Shown piece after piece: positions 15,911 to 28,302 of a stretch of 64,000 nucleotides of DNA (position 1 is the first letter of the stretch; each line of letters begins with the position of its first letter). The stretch is from Verrucomicrobiales bacterium (GTDB lineage Bacteria; Verrucomicrobiota; Verrucomicrobiia; Limisphaerales; UBA9464): contig JAIYBC010000048.1 of the NCBI GenBank assembly GCA_027488845.1, forward strand, positions 106,556 to 170,555, read 5' to 3'. Below the pieces are notes generated by a model. It made no database searches and was not told where the DNA came from. It saw nothing but the letters and a program-made list of their open reading frames with translations. Position numbers and translations under genes: made by a program.

Positions 15911-16905
15911 CAGCGGAAGGGACCCCGGCCGGAGTAGCGGGTGTCGTTGGTCAACGGGGTGAGCCGTTTCGGGGACCAGAGGAGTCCATGCTTGGCGACA
16001 TTGCTGGAGACGAGGTTGAGGTTGGCGACGGCGGAGGTGACCTGGACCTGGACGCCCGGATCCTTGAGCAGCGCCCCGACGGCGCCTCGACCGGCCTGGA
16101 GGTCGGCCGAGATCCCCTTGAGGCCGGCGGCGGTGTCGCGGAGGGAGGCCAGGGTCTCGCGCACGGACTCCCGGTTCTCGACGACGACCTGGTCGGCGTT
16201 GGTGACGAGCCCGCCGATGCGGTCCGCCACGGCGGCCATGCGCAGGGTGAGCGCGTTGACGTTGGTCAGCGTCGCGACCACCGCGGGGCGGCCGTCGCGG
16301 ACCAGCAGATGGGCCTCCTCAAGGGTGAGATCCGCCTTCTCGGAGGTCTTGCGCAGGTTGGCGATGGTGTTGGTCAGATCCCGCAGGGCGGCCTCGGCGA
16401 GGAGGATCCGGTCGACGCGGTCCACAGCGGAGTCCACGCGTGTGACGGTCGCCTCGAGCTTGCTCATCAGCCCCATCATCCCGCGGGCGGCCTCCTGGAG
16501 GTTGAACGGGTCCGCCGCCTTCACCACCGCCCCGTCGGCCAAGGGAGGCGCGGCGTTCAGGGTGGGGATGATCGCGATGTACTGGTCGCCGAGGAAGCCG
16601 CTCTGCTCGATGTCGAAGCGGGCGTCACCATGGATCGCCACCGGGGACTCGATCCGGCAGACGATGCGGACCGACCGGCCGTCCTCGGAGAGGAGGACAT
16701 CCTGGACCAGGCCGACCTGGACCCCGGACATCGTGACCACGGCGCCCGCACGCAGGCCGCCGACGTTGCCGGAGGTCACGATGATGTCGCGACCCTTCTT
16801 CCAGAAGGACGCCCCCTTGCTGAAGTTCAGGATCAGGGCGGCGATGATGACGAGGCCGGCGAGGACGAAGAGGCCGACCTTGTTGGCCAGGGACTTGGGT
16901 TCCAT
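15910..16905 (-). CDS. mlaD: MlaD/MCE-domain lipid transport protein
   Basis: The protein has 331 residues. A short cytoplasmic start is followed by one membrane anchor (VGLFVLAGLVIIAALILNF) and then a single MCE domain (GNVGGLRAGAVVTMSGVQVG, then GDARFDIEQSGFLGDQYIAI). After residue 140 comes a long helical region with heptad-like spacing (LEATVTRVDSAVDRVDRIL) and a short C-terminal tail. MCE proteins form hexameric rings in the periplasm that pass phospholipids between the membranes together with an MlaE/MlaF ABC transporter, which is encoded just upstream. The long helical tail is more like PqiB/YebT-type or actinobacterial MCE proteins than the 180-residue E. coli MlaD. Confidence 0.88.
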   Translation of the reverse strand: MEPKSLANKVGLFVLAGLVIIAALILNFSKGASFWKKGRDIIVTSGNVGGLRAGAVVTMSGVQVGLVQDVLLSEDGRSVRIVCRIESPVAIHGDARFDIEQSGFLGDQYIAIIPTLNAAPPLADGAVVKAADPFNLQEAARGMMGLMSKLEATVTRVDSAVDRVDRILLAEAALRDLTNTIANLRKTSEKADLTLEEAHLLVRDGRPAVVATLTNVNALTLRMAAVADRIGGLVTNADQVVVENRESVRETLASLRDTAAGLKGISADLQAGRGAVGALLKDPGVQVQVTSAVANLNLVSSNVAKHGLLWSPKRLTPLTNDTRYSGRGPFR

Positions 16906-16907
16906 GT

Positions 16908-17654
16908 TCAGGGGCCCTCGTTCTGGGGCGTGGAGATTCCGTTGACGAAGCGGTGGAGGATGGGGTCGGTGGAGCCGAGGATCGAGTCGGTCGGGCCGTC
17001 GGCGTAGATGACGCCCTCATGGAGCATGAGGATCCGGTTGCTGATGGTGCGGGCGCTCTTCATGTCGTGGGTGACGGCGATGCTGGTGACGTGGAGCTGT
17101 TCCCACACGCGGCGGATGAGCCGGTCGATGCGGTCGCCGGCCACCGGATCGAGTCCGGTGGTGGGCTCGTCGTAGAGCACGATCTCGGGACGGTAGATGA
17201 TGGCGCGGGCGAGGCCCACACGCTTGCGCATGCCGCCGGAGAGTTCGGAGGGCAGCTTCTCCTCGATGCCGGGGAGCTCGACCATCTCGAGGGCTTCGGC
17301 CACCTGACGGCGGATCTCGCCTTCGGTGTATCGCCGTTCCCTCCGCAGCACGAAGCTCACGTTCTCATAGACGTTGAGCGAATCGAACAGGGCCGCCATC
17401 TGGAAGAGCATGCCGAAGCGGCGCCGCACCTGGAGCAGCTTCCGCTCGTCCATGCAGGCGAGGTCTTCCCCGGCGACCAACACCGAGCCACGGTCGGGGG
17501 GCAGCAACCCGATGAGGTGCTTGAGCAGAACGCTCTTGCCCCCGCCGCTGCGCCCGATGATCACGACGGCCTCGCCCTTGGCGATGGTCAGCGTGGCGCC
17601 CTGGAGCACCTTTTGGGTGCCGAAGGCCTTGTGGACGTCCCGTACCTCGATCAT
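16908..17654 (-). CDS. mlaF: MlaF-type ABC transporter ATPase
   Basis: The protein has 248 residues with all ABC ATPase motifs: Walker A GRSGGGKS (residues 34-41), Q-loop in MLFQMAALFDS, signature ELSGGMRKRVGLARA, Walker B EIVLYDEPTTGLDP and the switch histidine in AVTHDM. The FQMAALFDSL and SGGMRKRV patterns are specific to the Mla/Ttg2A lipid-transport subfamily. It supplies energy for the MlaE permease and sits two bases upstream of mlaD and three bases downstream of mlaE. Confidence 0.93.
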   Translation of the reverse strand: MIEVRDVHKAFGTQKVLQGATLTIAKGEAVVIIGRSGGGKSVLLKHLIGLLPPDRGSVLVAGEDLACMDERKLLQVRRRFGMLFQMAALFDSLNVYENVSFVLRRERRYTEGEIRRQVAEALEMVELPGIEEKLPSELSGGMRKRVGLARAIIYRPEIVLYDEPTTGLDPVAGDRIDRLIRRVWEQLHVTSIAVTHDMKSARTISNRILMLHEGVIYADGPTDSILGSTDPILHRFVNGISTPQNEGP

Positions 17655-17657
17655 GGA

Positions 17658-18434
17658 TCAACCCTTGAAGAGACGGGCAAGGAACAGGGTGAGGAAGAAG
17701 TTGGCCACCAGGATGCTGATGCTGGCGATCACGACCGCCTCGGTGGTGGCGCGCCCGACCCCTTCGGCGCCGCCGCGGCAGGTCAAGCCCTTGTTGCAGC
17801 TGACCATCGCGATGATCACGCCGAAGACCACCGACTTCACCAGGCCGTTGAACACATCCTCGGGGATCGTGTAGCGGTTCATGTTCACCAGGTAGTAGGC
17901 GCTGTCGATGCCGAGCAGCTTCACCCCGATCAGCCAACTGGCGGTGATGCCGACGAGGATGGCTTCCGCGGTGAGCAGGGGCGCCGAGACGAGCAGGGCG
18001 AGCAACCGTGGCACGACGAGCGTGTCGACCGGATGGGCCGCCAGGGTCCGGAGGGCGTCGATCTGCTCGGTGACCTTCATGGTGCCCAGCTCGGCCGCCA
18101 TGGCCGCACCGACCCGGCCGGTGAGCATGAGGGCGGCAAGCACGGGTCCCAGTTCGCTGCTCATGCCGACGCTCACCACGGCGCCGGTGGCGGTGTCCAT
18201 CTTGACCTTGTGGAACTGGAAGTAGGTCTGCGCGCAGAGGACCATCCCGGTGGCGGCGCCCGTGGTGATGACCACGCTCTGGCTCTTCACGCCGATGAAG
18301 TGGAGCTGGTACAGGAAATCCTTCCAGGACGGCCTGCTCAGGCGGAAGGAACGGACGACCTCGGCACCCAGGAGCGAGACCTCGCCGAGGTCCCGCAGGA
18401 AGGATGTGATCCGCTGGTAGATCGGGATGAACAC
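17658..18434 (-). CDS. mlaE: MlaE-type ABC transporter permease
   Basis: About 258 residues. It is a multi-spanning permease of the MlaE family, with the conserved stretch LGPVLAALMLTGRVGAAMAAELGTMKVTEQIDAL and the following PVDTLVVPRLLA. It moves phospholipids in the inner membrane together with MlaF and MlaD. The frame can be extended to a TTG at 18488, but that codon lies in the tail of the clpC terminator. The GTG at 18434 (reading VFIPIYQRITSFLRDLG), which starts close to the usual MlaE N-terminus, is therefore preferred. It is the first gene of an operon mlaE-mlaF-mlaD-DUF5069 gene. Confidence 0.88.
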   Translation of the reverse strand: MFIPIYQRITSFLRDLGEVSLLGAEVVRSFRLSRPSWKDFLYQLHFIGVKSQSVVITTGAATGMVLCAQTYFQFHKVKMDTATGAVVSVGMSSELGPVLAALMLTGRVGAAMAAELGTMKVTEQIDALRTLAAHPVDTLVVPRLLALLVSAPLLTAEAILVGITASWLIGVKLLGIDSAYYLVNMNRYTIPEDVFNGLVKSVVFGVIIAMVSCNKGLTCRGGAEGVGRATTEAVVIASISILVANFFLTLFLARLFKG

Positions 18435-18486
18435 CGGACGGAGGAGATAGCCCCTGCACCCGGGGAAATCCAATGCGGATTCGGCC

Positions 18487-18530
18487 AAAACGGCGAAGCC
18501 GCCCCCGATTCGGCGGGGACGGCTTCGTTT
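18487..18530 (-). terminator. Terminator after clpC
   Basis: Stem CGAAGCCG.CCCC (18494-18505) pairs with GGGG.CGGCTTCG (18515-18527), with one bulged base. On the minus strand it ends in TTTT, 20-60 bases after the clpC stop. The same stem also has TTT on the plus strand, but no plus-strand gene ends here. Confidence 0.7.
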
Positions 18531-18552
18531 CAGCCCGGATGGGACCGGGAAA

Positions 18553-21084
<2,532 letters not shown>

Positions 21085-21127
21085 TGAATGGGTCGGCCGC
21101 GGGAAACCTCCCCCGGCACGCGGATCT

Positions 21128-21156
21128 AATCTGTGGAGGGGCGGATTCGACGTCAA
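21128..21156 (-). promoter_or_regulatory. clpC promoter
   Basis: On the minus strand TTGACG (21156-21151), a 17-base spacer and CAGATT (21133-21128), about 40 bases before the clpC ATG. The -35 is the same hexamer used before acpP and the PQQ propeller gene. No CIRCE or CtsR-type repeat was recognised. Confidence 0.5.
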
Positions 21157-21261
21157 AAGTTCTTCCGAACAGAGTCGACGTCCACCCAACAGGTCATCGG
21201 ATCGTCCACCCTCGGGCTTGACCCGCCAAACGCAACCGACGGGATTCGATTCGCTGCGGCC

Positions 21262-22218
21262 TCAGGCACGCGGATGCGCGTCACGGTAGACCTGCTGCAA
21301 CCGCTCCGCCGTCACGTGGGTGTAGACCTCCGTCGTCTGCAGGCGCGCATGGCCCAGGAGTTCCTGGACGGACCGGAGGTCGGCCCCGCGATCCAGCAGG
21401 TGCGTGGCGAAGCTGTGCCGGAGTTTGTGGGGTGTCAGCGCCGGGTCCAGGCCCGCCGCGGCCAGGTGGATCTTCAGCCGTCGCTGCACCGTCCTAGCCA
21501 GCATCGGCCCGCCGTCCGGCCCCAGGAAGACCGTCGAACCCGGATCACGCGGATGGCCGCACGCCTTCCAATAGGTTTCGACCGCCGACAAGGCAGGACG
21601 TCCGAACGGGATCTGGCGCTCCTTCCTGCCCTTGCCGCGCACCCGCAACAGGCGCTGCCCGACATCCATCTCCTCCACCCGCAGCCCACACACCTCGCTG
21701 ACGCGGAGCCCGGCCGAGTAGACGAGCTCGAGCACCGCCGCATCGCGCAGATGGGGCACCGGGTCCACCGGCTTCCCCTCCCCGGCGGCGTCGCGTTCGC
21801 GGGCCAACTCGCGCAGCGGCGCCGACAGCAGTGCGGTCATGCCGTCCTCGGGCAGGAACCGGGGCAATCGCCGCTCCCGCTTGGGCATCGCAAGACCACG
21901 GATCGGCAGCTTCTCCACCAGCCCTTCCCGTAGGAGGAAGCGGAAGTAGGTCCGGAGCGCGCTGAAACGGAGCCGGACCGAAGCGCGGCCAAGGTCCTTC
22001 CTTCCGAGCCACCGGAGATACTGCCGGAAGGCATCCCGTTGCAGGGCCGGCCAGTCCGGCAGACGTCCCCCGAGGGAACGGTGCCAGGAGGCGAACCCCT
22101 CCAACGCCTGGCGGTAGTTGCGGACGGTGTGTTCCGAGGCGCCACGGACGGCGGCGAGATCCGTCAGGAACCGCTCCACCAAGGGATCCGACGGGACGGG
22201 ATCGGGATTCTCGGACAC
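21262..22218 (-). CDS. Tyrosine recombinase XerC/XerD family
   Basis: The protein has 318 residues. The N-terminal SAM-like core-binding domain (VERFLTDLAAVRGASEHTVRNY) is followed by the catalytic domain, with all expected residues: Arg172 (SAGLRVSE), Lys196 (VRGKGRKER), His264 and Arg267 (HKLRHSFATHLL), His290 (LLGHARL) and Tyr299 (TTEVYTHV). Length and lack of a mobile-element context point to a chromosomal dimer-resolution recombinase acting at dif with FtsK rather than a phage integrase. XerC versus XerD cannot be settled here. It stands between clpC and fdhD in the same direction, with gaps of 177 and 83 bases. Confidence 0.92.
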   Translation of the reverse strand: MSENPDPVPSDPLVERFLTDLAAVRGASEHTVRNYRQALEGFASWHRSLGGRLPDWPALQRDAFRQYLRWLGRKDLGRASVRLRFSALRTYFRFLLREGLVEKLPIRGLAMPKRERRLPRFLPEDGMTALLSAPLRELARERDAAGEGKPVDPVPHLRDAAVLELVYSAGLRVSEVCGLRVEEMDVGQRLLRVRGKGRKERQIPFGRPALSAVETYWKACGHPRDPGSTVFLGPDGGPMLARTVQRRLKIHLAAAGLDPALTPHKLRHSFATHLLDRGADLRSVQELLGHARLQTTEVYTHVTAERLQQVYRDAHPRA

Positions 22219-22301
22219 GCGGCAAGGCTAGCGGGCAAGCCGGTGCGAAGGGAGGAGAAGTCGGCGCGATCGGCATCGCCGTCAGCCGGAGCCGGGATGG
22301 C

Positions 22302-23129
22302 TCATCGCCCTCGGGATCCGATGATCCGGGAAGGGCCGCTGTAGACGTTGAAGCGCCCCGAACGCAGGAAGCCCACCAAGGTCATCCCGGAGCTGCGGGC
22401 CAGCGCGACCGCCAACGACGACGGCGCCGAGACCGCGGCCAACACCGGAACCCCCGCCGCCAGGGCCTTCTCGACGATCTCGAACGAGACCCTTCCCGAG
22501 ACGACAAGCACCGTCGCCTTCGAGGGATGGGCCCCGTCCAGGAACCGCCGGCCGAGGACCTTGTCCACCGCGTTGTGACGGCCGACATCCTCGCGCAGGC
22601 ACAACAGCGAGCCGTCCGCCGCGAAGAGCCCGGCGGCATGCAAGCCGCCCGTCTCGTCGAACGTCTCCTGACCCTGGCGAAGCTTCGCCGGAAGGTCCAC
22701 GAGCAGGCTTCCGGCAACGCGGACAGAATCCGTGATCCGTGGAAACCGGCGACGCACGGCGGCCAACGTGGAGCGCCCACACAGGCCGCAACTGGACGAC
22801 GTGGCGATTTTCCGTCCCAGGTCGGCGAAGTCCGGGACCACGCCGTCGGCCAGGTGCACGTCCACCACGTTGCCCTCGGGATTCCTCGGGTACGGCCGGA
22901 TCGCACGGAGCTGGCTCCGTTCGCGCAGGAGACCTTCCGTGACCAGGAAACCCGCGGCGAGTTCCTCGTCGTGACCCGGCGTCCGCATGATCACCGCCAG
23001 CGGCCGGGTCTCGATGCGGACTTCCAAGGGCTCCTCCGACGTGACCGCGTCCGGCTCCGGCCGCGACAGCCCCGCCCCGTTCCATCGGCGCACGGGAACG
23101 CGCGGACTTCGTGGTGCCGGTCGCGACAC
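22302..23129 (-). CDS. fdhD: FdhD sulfurtransferase for formate dehydrogenase
   Basis: About 275 residues. FdhD moves sulfur from IscS to the molybdenum cofactor of formate dehydrogenase; the catalytic cysteines are in SSSCGLCGRS. Also typical are EEPLEVRIETRPLAVIMRTP, the EDVGRHNAVDKVLG motif and SGRVSFEIVEKAL. No ATG exists near the expected start, and the GTG at 23129 is used because it lies 11 bases after the stop of the preceding gene and gives the usual length. A formate dehydrogenase is not in this window, but mobA, another molybdenum-cofactor gene, lies 7 kb away. Confidence 0.93.
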   Translation of the reverse strand: MSRPAPRSPRVPVRRWNGAGLSRPEPDAVTSEEPLEVRIETRPLAVIMRTPGHDEELAAGFLVTEGLLRERSQLRAIRPYPRNPEGNVVDVHLADGVVPDFADLGRKIATSSSCGLCGRSTLAAVRRRFPRITDSVRVAGSLLVDLPAKLRQGQETFDETGGLHAAGLFAADGSLLCLREDVGRHNAVDKVLGRRFLDGAHPSKATVLVVSGRVSFEIVEKALAAGVPVLAAVSAPSSLAVALARSSGMTLVGFLRSGRFNVYSGPSRIIGSRGR

Positions 23130-23140
23130 GGTTGGGCGGT

Positions 23141-23947
23141 TCAGATCGTCTGGGAAAGGAACCCGCCGTCCACGCGGACGTCGGATCCGGTGACGAAACC
23201 GGCGGCCTTGGCGCTGGCGAGGAAGATCGTCGCGCCGGCCAGTTCGTCCGCCTTGCCGAACCGTCCCATCGGCGTGTGGCCGAGGATCGACTGGGCGCGG
23301 GGGGTCGGGGAACCGTCCTCCTGGAAGAGCAGTCGGCGGTTCTGTTCCGCGGGGAAGAAGCCGGGGGTCAGAGAGTTGACCCGGACCCCGCTCGGAGCCC
23401 ATTCCCGGGCGAGGAACTGGGTGAGGCTGAGGACTGCGGCCTTCGACGCGGAATAGCTCACTACCCGGGACAGCGGGATGTGCGCCGACACGCTGGCGAT
23501 GTTGATGACCGATCCGCGTCCGCGGGCGCAGAGGCCCGGGCCGAACACCTGGCAGGGCAGCAGGACGCCGCCGACCAGGTTGAGGTCGAAGTTGCCACGC
23601 CAGGCGTCGATGCCGATGTCCTCGAAGCGGAGGTCGGCGGTGACGGTGGCCTTCGGGTCGTTGCCGCCCGCGGCGTTGACGAGGATCGAAGGCGTCCCGA
23701 AGGCGGCCGTGATCTCCCGCTCGATGCGCACGAGATCCTCTCGGACCAGCGCATCGGCCGTGAAGAAGGCCGCACGTCCACCGCCGGCCTGGACCGCCTG
23801 CACGCAGGCCTGCCCCCGCTCGGCGTTGCGACCGACAACGGCGACGGCGGCGCCAGCGGACCCCAGCGCCTTGGCCATGGCCCCACCCAAAGCCCCGGTG
23901 GCCCCGATCACCACGGCCACCTCTCCCGACAGGTCGAACAGATTCAT
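23141..23947 (-). CDS. SDR-family oxidoreductase (possible D-mannonate oxidoreductase type)
   Basis: The protein has 268 residues. Classical short-chain dehydrogenase: NAD(P)-binding GATGALGGAMAKAL, NAAGG, catalytic serine in INIASVSAH and SYSASKAAVL with the Tyr-x3-Lys pair, and PGFFPAEQNR after the active site. The opening MNLFDLSGEVAVVIGATGAL and the PGFFPAEQN segment resemble SDRs annotated as fructuronate reductase / D-mannonate oxidoreductase of hexuronate catabolism; this is an inference from pattern. fdhD follows closely in the same direction, but I know of no functional link. Upstream it is divergent from a sodium symporter across a perfect hairpin, which could be a shared operator. 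Confidence 0.85.
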   Translation of the reverse strand: MNLFDLSGEVAVVIGATGALGGAMAKALGSAGAAVAVVGRNAERGQACVQAVQAGGGRAAFFTADALVREDLVRIEREITAAFGTPSILVNAAGGNDPKATVTADLRFEDIGIDAWRGNFDLNLVGGVLLPCQVFGPGLCARGRGSVINIASVSAHIPLSRVVSYSASKAAVLSLTQFLAREWAPSGVRVNSLTPGFFPAEQNRRLLFQEDGSPTPRAQSILGHTPMGRFGKADELAGATIFLASAKAAGFVTGSDVRVDGGFLSQTI

Positions 23948-23964
23948 GTGTGCGGACAGTTGTA

Positions 23965-23982
23965 CCGGGAACGGCTTCCCGG
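23965..23982. promoter_or_regulatory. Perfect inverted repeat between SDR and symporter genes
   Basis: CCGGGAA (23965-23971), CGGC, TTCCCGG (23976-23982). It lies 18 bases upstream of the SDR start in a 135-base divergent gap. It could be an operator or a 5' UTR hairpin. Confidence 0.45.
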
Positions 23983-24082
23983 AGGGAGGAGGAAACGGCA
24001 CCCCGTCGAGGGCCTTGGCACCGTCGTGAACCGTTCGGCCATTGACCCCTCCGACACGCGAACCCCAGCATCGCAGCCACCC

Positions 24083-25834
24083 ATGCTTGCGATCATTGAC
24101 CCGTGGATCCTCTCCTTCAGCGCCCTGATGGTGCTGGCCACCATCGGCATGGGTTTCTGGGCCGCGGGCAAGGCGAAGAGCGCTTCGGACTTCTTCGTCG
24201 CGGGCCGCGGCGTCTCCGTGGGCTGGAACGCCTCCGCCATTTCCGGCGAGTACCTTTCTGCGGCCTCGTTCATGGGCGTGGCCGGCATGGTCATGTCCAG
24301 CGGCTACGATGCCCTGTGGTATCCGGTCTGTTACGCCTGCGGCTACCTGTTCCTCCTGCTCTTCATCGCCGGCCCCCTCCGCCGGTTCGGCGCGTACACC
24401 ATCCCCGACTTCGCCGAAGGCCGCTTCGACTCGCCCCTCTTCCGGAAGATCGCCGTGGTCTTCGTGCTCTTCATCGGGTGCTTCTACACCATGCCCCAGA
24501 TGAAGGGCGCCGGGACCACGCTGGCCTACATCTTCCCGGGATTGCCCTACTGGGTCGGCGTCGTCCTGGTCGGGGCGGTGATCACGCTCAACGTCGCCGT
24601 CGGCGGCATGAAGGGGATCACCCTCGTCCAGGCCTTCCAGTACTGGGCCAAGATGTTCGCCATCTCCGTGCCGGTGTTCGTCCTGATGAGCGTCCACGGA
24701 AGCTACGGCCGGCAACTGGAGCTGAACGGGAAGTCGACCACGCCGGTCGCCGCGGCCACCGCCACCGCCGTTGCGGCCCCTGAATCCGGGTCCGGCGCCG
24801 TGCTGCGTCGGGAACTGCCGGCGAAGGCGCCCGCGGACGACGCGTGGCTGAACCCCTTCGGCCCCCTCACCACCAAGGCCGCCAAGGCGGCCAAGCTCGG
24901 CGCGGAGGAATCCAAGCCCTACGCGCTGCTCTACACCTACTCGCTCATCATCGCGCTCGTCTGCGGCACCGCCGGGCTGCCGCACATCCTGGTCCGCTTC
25001 TACACCAACCCCGACGGCGTCGCGGCGAAGCGCACCACGATGTGGGTCATGATCCTGATCGGCGTCTTCTACGTCTTCCCTCCCGTGTTCGGGGTGATGG
25101 GCCGGAACCTCCTGCCTTCCCTGTACGAAGGCACCGGCTCCAAGGGTTCGGACAAGGTGGTCCTGGAACTGCCGCGCGTCCTCGCCGCCGCTGGCGAGGG
25201 CCTGCCTTGGGGCTCCATCCTCTCCGGGATCACCTGCGCCGGCGCCTTCGCCGCGTTCATGAGCACGTTCTCCGGGCTGCTCGTCTCGATGACCGGCGCA
25301 CTGGCCCACGACGTCTATGGCCGCATCCTCCGTCCGGGATCCTCCCCGGCCGACCGCATGCGGATGTTCAAGTGGTGCGCGGTGCTCGTGGGCGGGGTCG
25401 CGACCCTGCTCGGATGCTTTGTCGAACAGCTCCAGATCAACTTCATGGTCGGACAGGCCTTCGCCATCGCCGCCGCCAGCTACTTCCCGCTCCTGTTCAT
25501 GAGCGTGTGGTGGCGCGGCATGACGATGGCCGGCGCCGCCACGGGCATGCTCTCCGGCGGCGTGAGCGCCCTGCTGGCCGTCACCCTCACCAACTTCTCC
25601 GACCTCGGCTGGGTGCCGCTCGCCGGCTTCTGGTCGGGACATCCCCTGCTCCGCATCCTCTGCGAACAGCCGGCCATCTGGTGTGTGCCGCTCGCCATCC
25701 TGCTCATGGTGGTGGTGTCCTTCATGACCTCCGGGTCCGTGCCCGGGGACATCCGCATGAAGATGCTTGTGCTGCATGCCCCCGAGGCGCTCGGCCTCAA
25801 GCAGGAGTACATCCGCGAACACGAGGGGCACTGA
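24083..25834 (+). CDS. Sodium:solute symporter (SSS family, ActP-like)
   Basis: The protein has 583 residues and about 13 membrane segments. The SSS signature region is seen in [31 protein letters not shown], with IGFW-like openings and GIGMG-type helices. [19 protein letters not shown] and [23 protein letters not shown] match the cation/acetate (ActP) branch, so the substrate is probably a short carboxylate such as acetate, carried with sodium. Residues about 211-285 form a long loop rich in Ala, Thr, Pro and Lys ([18 protein letters not shown]) between transmembrane segments, longer than I recall for ActP. The gene is divergent from the SDR gene. Substrate is not certain. Confidence 0.85.
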   Translation: MLAIIDPWILSFSALMVLATIGMGFWAAGKAKSASDFFVAGRGVSVGWNASAISGEYLSAASFMGVAGMVMSSGYDALWYPVCYACGYLFLLLFIAGPLRRFGAYTIPDFAEGRFDSPLFRKIAVVFVLFIGCFYTMPQMKGAGTTLAYIFPGLPYWVGVVLVGAVITLNVAVGGMKGITLVQAFQYWAKMFAISVPVFVLMSVHGSYGRQLELNGKSTTPVAAATATAVAAPESGSGAVLRRELPAKAPADDAWLNPFGPLTTKAAKAAKLGAEESKPYALLYTYSLIIALVCGTAGLPHILVRFYTNPDGVAAKRTTMWVMILIGVFYVFPPVFGVMGRNLLPSLYEGTGSKGSDKVVLELPRVLAAAGEGLPWGSILSGITCAGAFAAFMSTFSGLLVSMTGALAHDVYGRILRPGSSPADRMRMFKWCAVLVGGVATLLGCFVEQLQINFMVGQAFAIAAASYFPLLFMSVWWRGMTMAGAATGMLSGGVSALLAVTLTNFSDLGWVPLAGFWSGHPLLRILCEQPAIWCVPLAILLMVVVSFMTSGSVPGDIRMKMLVLHAPEALGLKQEYIREHEGH

Positions 25835-25958
25835 TCCGGTCTCCGTCTCCAAGTGCCTGGGCGGAGAGCGAGGCCGCAACGCGCCGACGCCTCCCGCCTC
25901 GCTCCTTGCCAGAAACGGTCGGCGAGGGCATTGGTCATCCGCACCCACCTACCGCCCC

Positions 25959-26834
<876 letters not shown>

Positions 26835-26893
26835 CCGCGGGACCGGACGGATGGCGGTCCGGTTTCCGGCCTCCCGTTCCCCATGGAAACAGC

Positions 26894-26919
26894 AAGGCCG
26901 CGGCGGTTGCCGCGGCCTT
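26894..26919. terminator. Bidirectional terminator between prepilin gene and fabF
   Basis: Perfect ten-base stem AAGGCCGCGG (26894-26903) / CCGCGGCCTT (26910-26919) with a six-base loop, between two convergent genes. Confidence 0.75.
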
Positions 26920-26950
26920 ACGCTTTCAGGAGCCGGTCCGGCCGGAAGGA

Positions 26951-28210
26951 TCAGCCCCGGAACCGGCGCCCGATCAGGATCGCGTTGTGTCCTCCGAACC
27001 CGAAGGAGTTGTTGAGGAAGCAGTCGATCTTCATCTCGCGGGGGGTGTGCGGGATGTAGTCGAGGTCGCACTGCTCGTCCGGGTTGTCCAGGTTGATCGT
27101 CGGCGGAGCCACCTGGTCCACCATGGCCTTGCAGCAGATGAGCGACTCGATGCCGCCGGCCGCGCCGAGCATGTGCCCGGTCGCGCCCTTGGTGCTGCTG
27201 ACGGCCACCCGACGTGCATGGTCCCCGAAGACGCGCTTGATGGCGTTGGTCTCGCACACGTCGCCGACCGGCGTGCTGGTGGCATGCGCGTTGATGTAGT
27301 CGATCTCCTCCGCGGCGATGCCCGCGTGCTTGAGGCCCATCCGGATCGCCCGGGCGGCCCCGGCGCCCTCGGGATCGGGCGAAGTCATGTGGTTGGCGTC
27401 GCAGGTGTTGCCGTAGCCGATGATCTCGCAGTAGATCCTCGCCCCGCGCTTCTTCGCGTGTTCGAGCTCCTCGAGCACCAGCACCGCGGCCCCCTCGCCC
27501 ATGACGAAGCCGTCGCGGTCCCGGTCGAACGGACGGCTCGCCTTCTGCGGGTCGGAATTCCGGGTGGACATCGCCTTCATCGCGGCGAAGCCCGACATGC
27601 CGAGCGGCACCACCGTCGCCTCGGTGCCACCGGCGAACATCACGCTGGCGTCACCCCGCTTGATCGCCCACCAGGCCTCGCCGATGGCGTGGTTGCTCGT
27701 CGCGCACGCCGAACAGGTCGCGAAATTCGGCCCCTTCAGGTTGTTGTAGAGCGCGAACAGGCCCGACGACATGTTCAGGATCAGCATCGGGATCATGAAC
27801 GGGGTCACCCTTCCCGGTCCCTTGGCGAGGAGGACCTTGTGCTGCTCCTCCGTGGTGTGCAGGCCTCCGATGCCCGATCCGATGTAGACACCGATCTGGT
27901 CGCGATCCTCCGCGTCCAGGTCGAGGCCCGAGTCCTTCAAGGCCCCCCAACCGGCGTAGACGCCGAAATGCGAGAAACGGTCCGTGCGGCGGACTTCCTT
28001 CGGCGACGGGAACGCCGGCACCGGGTCGAACCCCTTCACCTCCGCGGCGATCTGGCAGTCGTAGCCCGTGATGTCGAAACGCTCGACACGGCCGATGCCA
28101 CACACGCCGGCCAAGACGTTCTTCCACACGGTATCGGCATCCAAGCCCAGCGGTGAGGCGCAACCAAGGCCGGTGACCACGACGCGACGTTCAGAGAAGG
28201 AGTGCGGCAT
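26951..28210 (-). CDS. fabF: 3-oxoacyl-ACP synthase II
   Basis: The protein has 419 residues and is a condensing enzyme of type II fatty-acid synthesis, joining malonyl-ACP to acyl-ACP. The active-site cysteine is Cys169 (CSACATSNHAIGEA), with His309 (YINAHATSTPVGD), Lys341 and His346 (STKGATGHMLGAAG). GLGCASPLG at the start and FGFGGHNA at the end complete the KAS I/II pattern. The length is typical of FabF. It lies downstream of acpP, but a terminator and a new promoter separate them, so it can be expressed independently. Confidence 0.96.
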   Translation of the reverse strand: MPHSFSERRVVVTGLGCASPLGLDADTVWKNVLAGVCGIGRVERFDITGYDCQIAAEVKGFDPVPAFPSPKEVRRTDRFSHFGVYAGWGALKDSGLDLDAEDRDQIGVYIGSGIGGLHTTEEQHKVLLAKGPGRVTPFMIPMLILNMSSGLFALYNNLKGPNFATCSACATSNHAIGEAWWAIKRGDASVMFAGGTEATVVPLGMSGFAAMKAMSTRNSDPQKASRPFDRDRDGFVMGEGAAVLVLEELEHAKKRGARIYCEIIGYGNTCDANHMTSPDPEGAGAARAIRMGLKHAGIAAEEIDYINAHATSTPVGDVCETNAIKRVFGDHARRVAVSSTKGATGHMLGAAGGIESLICCKAMVDQVAPPTINLDNPDEQCDLDYIPHTPREMKIDCFLNNSFGFGGHNAILIGRRFRG

Positions 28211-28222
28211 AAGGACGGGAGA

Positions 28223-28250
28223 AGTCTACCGGGACGCCGCCACGGCACAA
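28223..28250 (-). promoter_or_regulatory. fabF promoter
   Basis: On the minus strand TTGTGC (28250-28245), a 16-base spacer and TAGACT (28228-28223). Transcription would start near 28216, leaving a leader of only about six bases before the ATG at 28210. Confidence 0.45.
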
Positions 28251-28302
28251 GCGGCGTCAATCCGGCTTGGGGACAGGTTTTACGGATGTCGGACCGGTGG
28301 GA

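Noticed and set aside
17365..18459. Minus-strand alternative frame inside mlaE/mlaF
   Set aside because: Arg/Pro/His-rich, and offset from clear MlaE and MlaF motifs.
18435..18488. Extended N-terminus of mlaE from a TTG
   Set aside because: The TTG lies in the tail of the clpC terminator hairpin, so transcription from there is unlikely.
23111..24082. Extended frame upstream of the sodium symporter
   Set aside because: It runs antisense to the SDR and fdhD genes, and the membrane protein begins normally at 24083.
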